Assembly (NCBI GenBank): GCA_947461185.1
Contig: CANHJY010000113.1
Span: forward strand, 1 to 6,697
Reading direction: 5' to 3'
Length of the DNA stretch: 6,697 nucleotides
Source: Flavobacteriales bacterium
GTDB lineage: Bacteria; Bacteroidota; Bacteroidia; Flavobacteriales_D; Crocinitomicaceae
Notes under the pieces: model-generated
Databases searched by the model: none
The model's input: the letters and a program-made list of their open reading frames with translations, nothing else
Told to the model about the DNA's origin: nothing
Shown: piece by piece, positions 1 to 4,971 of the stretch
How positions within the stretch are numbered: the first letter of the stretch is position 1
Layout: the number at the start of each line of letters is the position of its first letter
Made by a program: the position numbers and the translations under genes

Positions 1-170
1 GCATTTAAGCCTTTTCTTCCTTCTTCAAGATTGAATTCAACTTCGTCATTTTCTTTGACTTTGTCAACCAAACCGGAAACATGTACAAAGTATTCTTTGC
101 TGGATTCCGAATCTATAATGAAACCGAATCCTTTTGTTTCATTAAAGAATTTTACAACTCCTTTACTCAT
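1..170 (-). CDS. CspA-family cold shock protein, 3' end beyond the window
   Basis: Small OB-fold protein that binds single-stranded RNA and DNA; family members act as RNA chaperones in the cytoplasm. The first 56 codons are in the window, starting MSKGVVKFFNETKGFGFI. The RNP1 motif is K13-G-F-G-F-I18 and RNP2 is Y27-F-V-H-V31, with the aromatic residues that stack on bases in place. The sequence then runs on as VSGLVDKVKENDEVEFNLEE, typical of the bacteroidete Csp group. Usual family length is about 63-70 residues, so only a short tail should be missing. The ATG at 170-168 is chosen because family members begin almost exactly there. No Shine-Dalgarno sequence is visible upstream, as is common in this phylum. 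The nearest promoter-like match on this strand (TACCTTTA, 199-192) is imperfect. Family assignment is secure; a specific cold-induced role is not shown. Confidence 0.93.
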   Translation of the reverse strand, partial: MSKGVVKFFNETKGFGFIIDSESSKEYFVHVSGLVDKVKENDEVEFNLEEGRKGLN

Positions 171-255
171 TATTTTGATATTAAATTTGAGTAAAGGTAC
201 GTTTATATTTCAGAAAGCATTGATTTTATTAAAATATTTCATTGAAAGCTTGAAA

Positions 256-564
256 TTAATTGAATAAATTAAGCCCATCGAAGTGATTTTTAAGTGTCCA
301 AGCTTCAGGTTTAGCAGCAAACCAAACTTTGATTTCAGGCCATATTTTAGAAAAAGTTTCCGATAAACGATACTTTTCTAAATCATCTTCACACTCCCAA
401 ATACTATAGGTAAAAACAAGTGACGGATTACTTTGACTCTGATGTAATTGCATGCCTTTGCAGCCTGGAAAACCATTAACTTGAAATTTAACATTTTCAA
501 AAAATTCTAGGAAGGTTTCAATTTTATCTGTTTGAAACTCTAGCTTTACGATTCTAATAACCAT
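256..564 (-). CDS. ABM-fold (antibiotic biosynthesis monooxygenase-like / YgiN-like) small protein
   Basis: A 102-residue protein, the usual size for a single ABM (dimeric alpha/beta-barrel) domain. The N-terminal strand MVIRIVKLEF, the FPGCKGMQLHQ segment around residues 32-42, the strand-helix stretch VFTYSIWECEDDLEKYRLSE (50-69) and the closing WFAAKPEAW (81-89) match the family layout, including the conserved Trp in the SIWE strand. Members include quinol monooxygenases, heme-degrading enzymes and many proteins of unknown function, so no substrate can be named. There is no signal peptide; it should be cytoplasmic. Its ATG shares one base with the stop of the upstream DUF62 gene (TAATG at 566-562), and no ribosome binding site stands alone before it, so translation is probably coupled. 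The two products may work together, but that is inference. Fold assignment is good; function is unknown. Confidence 0.8.
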   Translation of the reverse strand: MVIRIVKLEFQTDKIETFLEFFENVKFQVNGFPGCKGMQLHQSQSNPSLVFTYSIWECEDDLEKYRLSETFSKIWPEIKVWFAAKPEAWTLKNHFDGLNLFN

Positions 565-1421
565 TAAAAAAACGAATCTAGTGTAGATCTAGAACCTCTT
601 GGCGTGAACTCAACGCGAATAATATCACCCAATCGTATTCCAAATAGTTTTTCAGCGCCTCCAGTAACCGAGTTCGCACCCCTATTTACTGCTATTTCAA
701 GCATTCCAGCATCATTAAATATGGCCACGCGCTCCCCCGGTGGAACAGAATTATAGGTAGGGGAAATGGTATCAATATGATACTCTTTGTTGCGGTAGTA
801 GATTGTAAATGGTACATCTTTCCCAAATCTGTCAAAAAGTGATTTGTGCACATTGGTAATCAAATTCCCATAACTATCAATTACGGTAACATTGCCTTTA
901 ATCAAATTAGACTCAATAATTGCCATTTGTGTAAAAGCTCTTTTAAATGTGTGGAATTCAGATGCTATTTTCTCAACCCCCTCCCCGTTCAATATTCTAC
1001 AAGCCGCAGGAATCAACATATTTTTTGTAGGAAACTTGAATAAATCTAAATTTGATAATACATCATCAATTCTGTAAAACCCATCTGCTTCATTTTCACC
1101 GAGTAGCGCTCCAAAAAAACCATTATCTGTTGCCACGAAGTACTGCTTCTTGTAATACAAAATTGAAGGAAAAGCCCCCTCTGAACCACCAAAATTAATC
1201 ATAGGCTCACTGTCTACTCCAATAACATGTACTGTTCCTTCTGGGAAATCATCAACACAGAAACTCAAATACATGGCTGCCTCTGCAACATCAAAAGGCT
1301 TTATGGTATGGGACACATCAATGATATTGGCATCGGGACAACGCTTGAGTATATTTCCTTTTATTGCCGCAACATAATGATCGCGATACCCCATATCAGT
1401 TGTTAATGTTATTATTTGCAT
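564..1421 (-). CDS. DUF62 / SAM hydroxide adenosyltransferase-like protein (S-adenosyl-L-methionine hydrolase superfamily)
   Basis: 285 residues, close to the usual 250-300 of the family that includes SAM hydrolase (SAM + water to adenosine + methionine) and the fluorinase/chlorinase enzymes. The N-terminal signature LTTDMGYRDHYVAAIKG (residues 6-22) is present with D9, the ribose-binding Asp. VDVSH-type motif IIDVSHTI (33-40), the HVIGVDSEP strand (65-73), TDNG (98-101) and the C-terminal adenine-pocket motif VIDSYGNLITN (180-190) follow in family order. Oddity: the published catalytic set of DUF62 is Asp-Arg-His. D70 aligns with the Asp, but no Arg occurs between residues 70 and 117, and the usual TFHGRD segment reads KFPTKN (129-134) without His. 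The halogenase name often attached to such genes is therefore unsupported, and hydrolase activity is uncertain. First gene of a coupled pair with the ABM gene and divergent from phoH. ATG at 1421 starts at the usual family position. Confidence 0.85.
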   Translation of the reverse strand: MQIITLTTDMGYRDHYVAAIKGNILKRCPDANIIDVSHTIKPFDVAEAAMYLSFCVDDFPEGTVHVIGVDSEPMINFGGSEGAFPSILYYKKQYFVATDNGFFGALLGENEADGFYRIDDVLSNLDLFKFPTKNMLIPAACRILNGEGVEKIASEFHTFKRAFTQMAIIESNLIKGNVTVIDSYGNLITNVHKSLFDRFGKDVPFTIYYRNKEYHIDTISPTYNSVPPGERVAIFNDAGMLEIAVNRGANSVTGGAEKLFGIRLGDIIRVEFTPRGSRSTLDSFF

Positions 1422-1460
1422 AATCCCTGAAACCCTTTAATTATCGAGTAGAATAATTTA

Positions 1461-1468
1461 TAAATTTG
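1461..1468 (+). promoter_or_regulatory. Candidate -7 element for phoH-purC
   Basis: Plus-strand TAAATTTG matches TAnnTTTG exactly and lies 56 bases before the phoH start, implying a leader of about 50 nt. No convincing -33 TTG is seen. It abuts, with one base between them, the opposing -7 candidate for the DUF62 operon, so RNA polymerase could not occupy both at once. Confidence 0.4.
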
Positions 1469-1469
1469 T

Positions 1470-1477
1470 CAAAAGTA
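1470..1477 (-). promoter_or_regulatory. Candidate -7 element for the DUF62-ABM operon
   Basis: Minus-strand TACTTTTG is an exact match to the Bacteroidota -7 consensus TAnnTTTG. It lies 48 bases before the DUF62 ATG, which would give a leader of about 40-45 nt. No TTG at the expected -33 distance is visible, so support is the -7 match and position only. The same octamer occurs in the candidate promoters of the Hsp20 and ccs genes in this window. Confidence 0.4.
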
Positions 1478-1524
1478 ATTCTTCTGGAAATAAATTAAGT
1501 TAAACCGGGCTCAAAATATTAAGA

Positions 1525-2541
1525 TTGCACGAAAGAAAGATAGAAATTAAGAAAATCAACCCTGTTGAATTGTTTGGCGTTAACAACTCGCTCTTCAAAC
1601 ATATAAAAAGTTTTTTTCCGAAACTTAAAATCAGTTCAAGAGGCAATGAATTAACCATTACTGGCGATGAAGAGGTGATGGACGAGTTTGAACGCAAATT
1701 TGATTTGATCATTCAACATTTTCACAAATACAATAGCCTTACAGAAAACAACATTGATAATTTGATGATGGATGATGGCTCATCAATGATTTCGACAGAT
1801 GATGGTTCGGAAACCCTTGTCCATGGCAATGGTGGCGTAAAAATTAAAGCACGAACCCTGAATCAAAAGAAGTTGGTTCAAGCAATCAATGAAAACGATA
1901 TGGTTTTTGCTGTAGGTCCTGCTGGAACTGGAAAAACATATACTGCCGTTGCATTGGCTGTAAGAGCTTTGAAAGCGAAAGAAGTAAAAAGAATTGTCCT
2001 TACTCGGCCAGCTGTAGAAGCCGGAGAAAATCTTGGATTCCTGCCAGGTGATTTAAAAGAAAAACTCGACCCCTATTTAATGCCACTCTATGATGCACTT
2101 AGGGATATGATTCCGCCAGAAAAATTGGCAGATATGATTGAATTCGGCATCATAGAAATTGCTCCGCTTGCCTTCATGAGAGGAAGAACCTTAGACAAAG
2201 CCTTTGTGATTCTTGATGAAGCTCAGAATACAACTGCAATGCAAATGAAGATGTTCCTGACGCGAATGGGAATGACTGCCAAATTTGTAATAACAGGTGA
2301 CATGTCGCAAGTCGATTTACCACATCGGCAAAAATCAGGGCTTGCCTACGCCCTTGACGTCCTTAAGGAAGTTGAAGGAATAGGCACTGTAAGATTAGGT
2401 CAGAACGATGTAATCAGACACAGTTTGGTGAAGCGAATCATTGATGCTTTTGATAAAATGGAAGCGGAAGAAAGGCAAAAAAAGGAAGAATACGCAGAAA
2501 TAAAAAAAAGAAATTATGGCAAAAGCACTGACAGCGAGTAA
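1525..2541 (+). CDS. phoH: PhoH-like P-loop ATPase
   Basis: A 338-residue cytoplasmic protein of the PhoH/YbeZ family, helicase-like ATPases tied to RNA metabolism and often linked with the ribosome-maturation nuclease YbeY. The N-terminal part (about 1-70) is the KH-like region with VELFGVNN and [10 protein letters not shown]. An acidic linker follows (75-95). The ATPase domain carries Walker A GPAGTGKT (131-138), Walker B VILDEAQN (228-235), the ITGDMSQVD sensor motif (256-264) and a RHSLVKRII arginine-rich motif (298-306). There is no PIN domain, so this is not PhoH2. The C-terminus is a charged Lys/Glu tail. The start is TTG: the frame has a stop at 1501-1503 and no ATG before the conserved N-terminus, and homologues begin a similar distance ahead of the FGVNN motif. 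No Shine-Dalgarno sequence is seen. The last 26 bases overlap purC, so the two are almost certainly co-transcribed. Confidence 0.95.
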   Translation: MHERKIEIKKINPVELFGVNNSLFKHIKSFFPKLKISSRGNELTITGDEEVMDEFERKFDLIIQHFHKYNSLTENNIDNLMMDDGSSMISTDDGSETLVHGNGGVKIKARTLNQKKLVQAINENDMVFAVGPAGTGKTYTAVALAVRALKAKEVKRIVLTRPAVEAGENLGFLPGDLKEKLDPYLMPLYDALRDMIPPEKLADMIEFGIIEIAPLAFMRGRTLDKAFVILDEAQNTTAMQMKMFLTRMGMTAKFVITGDMSQVDLPHRQKSGLAYALDVLKEVEGIGTVRLGQNDVIRHSLVKRIIDAFDKMEAEERQKKEEYAEIKKRNYGKSTDSE

Positions 2542-3463
2542 CTTCAATTTTCCAGGCCAAAAAAAAGTTTATAAAGGTAAGGTTCGGGATGTCTACACCC
2601 TAGAAAATGACATCTTGGTGATGGTAGCATCGGATAGAATTTCAGCTTTTGATCATATTCTTCCTAAAGGAATTCCATTCAAAGGTCAAGTTTTGAATCA
2701 GGTTGCAACCCTCTTTTTAAATGCTACACAAGATATAATTCCGAATTGGTTGATTGGTAATCCGGATCCATCGGTTGCAATTGGATATGCATGCGAACCT
2801 ATTCGTGTTGAAATGGTAATCCGTGGATATCTTGCCGGCCATGCCGCAAGAGAATACAAATCTGGAAAAAGAATACTGTGTGGTGTAACGTTGCCTGAAG
2901 GCATGAAGGAAAACGATCGTTTTCCAGAGCCGATAATTACACCTGCAACAAAGGCCGAAGAAGGCCATGATGAAGACATTTCTCGGGAAGATATTCTTTC
3001 AAAAAATATTGTACCTGAAGAAATTTACCGCCAAATGGAAGACTACACCAGAGCCCTTTTTCAAAGAGGTACGGAAATGGCAGCCGAGCGCGGGCTTATT
3101 TTAGTAGATACAAAGTATGAATTCGGTTTAAAAAATGGGCAAGTGATTTTGATTGATGAAATTCATACGCCTGATTCATCCCGTTATTTCTATGCAGAGG
3201 GCTACGAAGAACGTCAAGCCAAAGGTGAGGCTCAAAAACAACTTTCCAAAGAATTTGTAAGGCAATGGCTCATCGAAAATGGATTTCAAGGATTAGAAGG
3301 TCAATTGATGCCGGAAATGCCAGATGATTTTGTAAATATAGTTACCGATAGGTATATAGAACTCTACGAAAGAATTACAGGAAAGGCTTTTGAGAAATCA
3401 GAATCGACTGATATCAATACACGGATTGAGAAGAATGTTGTGGCGTTTCTCGAGACAATTTAG
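2516..3463 (+). CDS. purC: Phosphoribosylaminoimidazole-succinocarboxamide synthase (SAICAR synthetase)
   Basis: Catalyses the ATP-dependent joining of CAIR with aspartate to give SAICAR in de novo purine synthesis (cytoplasm). At 315 residues it is the longer form typical of Bacteroidota and yeast-like enzymes, compared with about 237 in E. coli. Motifs in order: nucleotide-binding loop YKGKVRDVY (19-27), ASDRISAFD (38-46), the [15 protein letters not shown] signature (99-113), the LVDTKYEFG signature (196-204) and [12 protein letters not shown] (214-225). The C-terminal extension contains [15 protein letters not shown] (245-259). Nothing essential appears missing. The ATG lies inside the 3' end of phoH (26-base overlap, different frame); homologues start at the same place just ahead of FNFPGQK. 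Translation probably depends on ribosomes finishing phoH. phoH-purC adjacency is common in Bacteroidota, though no functional link is established. Confidence 0.97.
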   Translation: MAKALTASNFNFPGQKKVYKGKVRDVYTLENDILVMVASDRISAFDHILPKGIPFKGQVLNQVATLFLNATQDIIPNWLIGNPDPSVAIGYACEPIRVEMVIRGYLAGHAAREYKSGKRILCGVTLPEGMKENDRFPEPIITPATKAEEGHDEDISREDILSKNIVPEEIYRQMEDYTRALFQRGTEMAAERGLILVDTKYEFGLKNGQVILIDEIHTPDSSRYFYAEGYEERQAKGEAQKQLSKEFVRQWLIENGFQGLEGQLMPEMPDDFVNIVTDRYIELYERITGKAFEKSESTDINTRIEKNVVAFLETI

Positions 3464-3551
3464 GAAATTGATGTATTCATCAGGAGACCATATAGATTGA
3501 AAATGCTGAAACCTAGTTTTTTTTGGTACAAAAACCCAAATTTAATACCAA

Positions 3552-3890
3552 TTAATCTTCTTTAAGCATTTGATCGATAGTTTCTTTTAACTGAGGAATA
3601 TCTCTTACTACTATTGACCAAATAATTTCCTCAGAAACACTGTCATAACCATGAATTATTCGGTTTCTTGTATCAACAATTTTGCGAGAATTTTCTAATG
3701 GGAAACTACTGTTTATTTTTAAAATTCTTGAAACCGCCTCGCCGATAATTTCAATATTTCGTTCAATGGCTCTTTTGGTTTTAAGGTCATTCTTGAAATG
3801 AAAAAAATCTTTTTCAATAGGAAGGAATGAATTAATTTCACTTATCGATTGCTGAATATCTATTAACCATGTTTTAATTTCACTCTGCAT
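3552..3890 (-). CDS. hepT: HepT-like HEPN-domain ribonuclease toxin (DUF86)
   Basis: A 112-residue, mainly helical protein, the normal size for HepT. It contains AIERNIEIIGEAVSRI (41-56), the typical family helix, and the catalytic motif R75-N-R-I-I-H80-G-Y82, an exact RX4HXY. In studied HepT/MntA pairs, HepT is a HEPN RNase and the Tyr of this motif is the residue AMPylated by MntA to silence the toxin. All these residues are present, so the toxin looks intact. The ATG overlaps the last 11 bases of the upstream mntA-like gene, so the antitoxin is translated first and the toxin is coupled to it. G+C is visibly lower than in phoH-purC, consistent with acquisition by transfer (inference). An alternative is a DUF86 protein without toxicity, but the adjacent MNT gene argues for the toxin-antitoxin reading. 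Confidence 0.9.
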   Translation of the reverse strand: MQSEIKTWLIDIQQSISEINSFLPIEKDFFHFKNDLKTKRAIERNIEIIGEAVSRILKINSSFPLENSRKIVDTRNRIIHGYDSVSEEIIWSIVVRDIPQLKETIDQMLKED

Positions 3891-4182
3891 AAATCAAAAC
3901 TTTAGTTTTCTCAATCTGATCTTTTAAATTTGAATTTTTAATAGCCTTCTTCTCTAATAGATCCACTTTTCTTTTAAACAACTGTTCCAGTTGAAACTTT
4001 AATTTGAAATAGATATCAGAATAGTTTAAAGGATCTTCTTCACTAATTTCTACAACAAGATCAACATCACTATCGTCATTAAAATTATCTGTAATAATTG
4101 AACCAAAAGCAAATAATGACTTCACCTTGTTTCCAAAACAAATTCTTTTTACTTGATCAATATTTGAAGTTAACTCGGACAT
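3880..4182 (-). CDS. mntA: MntA-like minimal nucleotidyltransferase antitoxin
   Basis: A 100-residue protein of the polymerase-beta-like minimal nucleotidyltransferase family. The core is F26-G27-S28 followed by ten residues and D39-V-D41, an exact GSX10DXD motif for metal and nucleotide binding. A third carboxylate, D74 in KVDLLEKKAI, sits where the family expects it. MntA proteins inactivate their HepT partner by transferring AMP to its Tyr; this enzyme is predicted to do the same to the neighbouring HEPN protein. The frame stays open upstream to 4509, but that extension runs through a terminator and into the Hsp20 coding sequence. The ATG at 4182 is chosen because it gives the normal family length and the usual spacing to the GS motif. 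No Shine-Dalgarno sequence is present. It overlaps hepT by 11 bases. About 27% G+C in the line sampled (3961-4020), lower than the housekeeping genes. Confidence 0.9.
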   Translation of the reverse strand: MSELTSNIDQVKRICFGNKVKSLFAFGSIITDNFNDDSDVDLVVEISEEDPLNYSDIYFKLKFQLEQLFKRKVDLLEKKAIKNSNLKDQIEKTKVLIYAE

Positions 4183-4187
4183 TTTAT

Positions 4188-4195
4188 CAAATGTA
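4188..4195 (-). promoter_or_regulatory. Candidate -7 element for mntA-hepT, possibly giving a leaderless transcript
   Basis: Minus-strand TACATTTG matches TAnnTTTG exactly and ends five bases before the mntA ATG. A TTGACA lies upstream at 4211-4206, but its 13-base gap from the TTG to the -7 octamer is shorter than usual. If used, transcription would start at or within a few bases of the ATG. Position just downstream of the Hsp20 terminator supports an independent promoter for the module. Confidence 0.35.
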
Positions 4196-4225
4196 TAAAT
4201 AATTATGTCAATTTCCTTTAACAAA

Positions 4226-4255
4226 GAAAAGAGGCCTCCTAAAAAGCCTCTTTTC
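4226..4255 (-). terminator. Intrinsic terminator of the Hsp20 gene
   Basis: Perfect 10-bp inverted repeat GAAAAGAGGC / GCCTCTTTTC around a 10-base loop, starting 22 bases past the Hsp20 stop. On the minus strand the stem is followed by a T-rich stretch (TTTGTT after the CTCTTTTC arm); on the plus strand it is followed by CCTGCG. It should therefore act mainly on the Hsp20 transcript and separate it from mntA-hepT. Confidence 0.85.
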
Positions 4256-4276
4256 CCTGCGATTGATACATTATGG

Positions 4277-4750
4277 TTATTTAACCTCGATGGTTTTAAC
4301 CATTTTAGGTGCATCAATTTTTTTCTTTGCCATAACGATACGAAGAATTCCATCCTTGTAAGAAGCATCGATTTTCTTATCATCAACGGCATCCGGCATT
4401 TGAAATGATCTGAAAAATGATAAATAATTGAATTCTTGTCTTTTGAAATTACCTTCTTTACTTTGCTCAACTTTTTCGTCAGTCTTTTCGGTTGAAACTG
4501 ACAAAACATTGTTGTTCAATTCAATTTTAAAATCGTCTTTTTTTAATCCAGGAACAGCTAAATCAATTTCAACATCTTTCTCCGTTTCAATAACATTTGC
4601 AGACGGAAGTGTTGTTCCAAGTGACAATAAACTTCTATCTGCCCAATCGAGCAAATCTGTATTCAAAACATCATCAAAAATATTAACAGGTGATGGAAAT
4701 AAACTAGTTGTTGAAGGCAACAAACGTGAACGTGTCAATAATGAACTCAT
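4277..4750 (-). CDS. Small heat shock protein (Hsp20/alpha-crystallin family)
   Basis: A 157-residue ATP-independent holdase that forms oligomers and keeps unfolding proteins soluble in the cytoplasm. The N-terminal arm (1-48) is variable, with the VNIFDDVL segment common in this family. The alpha-crystallin domain spans about 49-145: PSANVIETEKDVEIDLAVPG (49-68), a KRQEFNYLSFFRSFQMPD segment (103-120) and the diagnostic AxxxxGxL motif as A129-SYKD-G134-I-L136. The C-terminal tail has the IxV oligomerisation motif I154-E-V156. All the usual parts are present and length is normal. The ATG at 4750 is the first in frame at the usual family start. Transcribed divergently from ccs, with a candidate promoter at 4804-4834 and a strong terminator after the gene. 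Heat control is expected for the family but not demonstrated here. Confidence 0.95.
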   Translation of the reverse strand: MSSLLTRSRLLPSTTSLFPSPVNIFDDVLNTDLLDWADRSLLSLGTTLPSANVIETEKDVEIDLAVPGLKKDDFKIELNNNVLSVSTEKTDEKVEQSKEGNFKRQEFNYLSFFRSFQMPDAVDDKKIDASYKDGILRIVMAKKKIDAPKMVKTIEVK

Positions 4751-4772
4751 AATACTTTTTTAAAGGTTAAAC

Positions 4773-4787
4773 ATTTGATAATCAAAT
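4773..4787. repeat. 15-bp perfect palindrome in the Hsp20 leader
   Basis: ATTTGAT-A-ATCAAAT, seven bases each side of a single central base, 23 bases before the Hsp20 ATG and downstream of its candidate -7 element. It could be an operator, or an RNA hairpin with six pairs and a three-base loop. ATTTGAT recurs at 4824-4830. No assigned function. Confidence 0.5.
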
Positions 4788-4803
4788 CTGAATGATTACA
4801 TTT

Positions 4804-4834
4804 CAAAAGTAGATTTTGAATAGATTTGATTCAA
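4804..4834 (-). promoter_or_regulatory. Candidate promoter of the Hsp20 gene
   Basis: On the minus strand, TTG (4834-4832), a 20-base spacer and TACTTTTG (4811-4804) fit the Bacteroidota -33 TTG / -7 TAnnTTTG pattern, the best-spaced promoter candidate in the window. It predicts a leader of about 45-50 nt. The -7 octamer lies within a seven-base inverted repeat, TTCAAAA/TTTTGAA (4802-4820). Confidence 0.55.
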
Positions 4835-4868
4835 TAAACTTCAATGAATGCAGTTTTTTTTGAACCCA

Positions 4869-4883
4869 AGTCAAAGTTTGACT
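4869..4883. repeat. 15-bp perfect palindrome between Hsp20 and ccs
   Basis: AGTCAAA-G-TTTGACT, seven bases each side of one central base, in the middle of the divergent gap: about 35 bases upstream of the Hsp20 -33 element and about 63 upstream of the ccs -7 candidate. The size and position suit a dimeric regulator site, but the AT-rich context makes chance possible. Confidence 0.45.
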
Positions 4884-4946
4884 AATTGAAACAAAATCTA
4901 TCTTAAAACTTCGCTTGTTTTCACTTTAAGTTTGCTTTGCTTTAGT

Positions 4947-4954
4947 TACTTTTG
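4947..4954 (+). promoter_or_regulatory. Candidate -7 element of the ccs gene
   Basis: TACTTTTG matches TAnnTTTG exactly, 17 bases before the ATG at 4972. It is embedded in the inverted repeat GTTAC-TTTT-GTAAC (4945-4958). No TTG lies at the expected -33 distance. A weak TAGGT (4960-4964) just ahead of the start could act as a ribosome binding site. Confidence 0.35.
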
Positions 4955-4971
4955 TAACCTAGGTAAATACT

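Noticed and set aside
31..267. 78-residue plus-strand reading frame at the left end
   Set aside because: It lies antisense to the cold shock gene, whose RNP motifs are clear, and the Ser/Thr/Leu-rich product shows no recognisable features.
564..1421. Calling the DUF62 gene a SAM-dependent chlorinase or fluorinase
   Set aside because: Family membership alone does not support halogenation, and no halide-pocket signature could be recognised.
2698..2979. Two minus-strand frames (93 and 83 residues) opposite purC
   Set aside because: They are antisense to the conserved purC core; their openness reflects codon bias in purC.
3464..3551. Possible terminator between convergent purC and hepT
   Set aside because: A T8 run (3517-3524), a 5-bp stem TGATG/CATCA (3469-3482) and a 6-bp TTGGTA/TACCAA repeat with a 17-base loop are present, but no stem is followed by a T tract on either strand.
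3552..4182. A novel defence system in the HEPN/MNT region
   Set aside because: Both proteins fit the described HepT/MntA module; no extra effector genes lie beside them.
4183..4509. Upstream extension of the mntA frame by 109 codons
   Set aside because: It crosses the Hsp20 terminator and overlaps the Hsp20 coding region out of frame; the ATG at 4182 gives the normal MNT length.
4428..4763. 111-residue plus-strand frame opposite Hsp20
   Set aside because: It is a shadow of the well-supported Hsp20 gene, with low-complexity Ser-rich translation.
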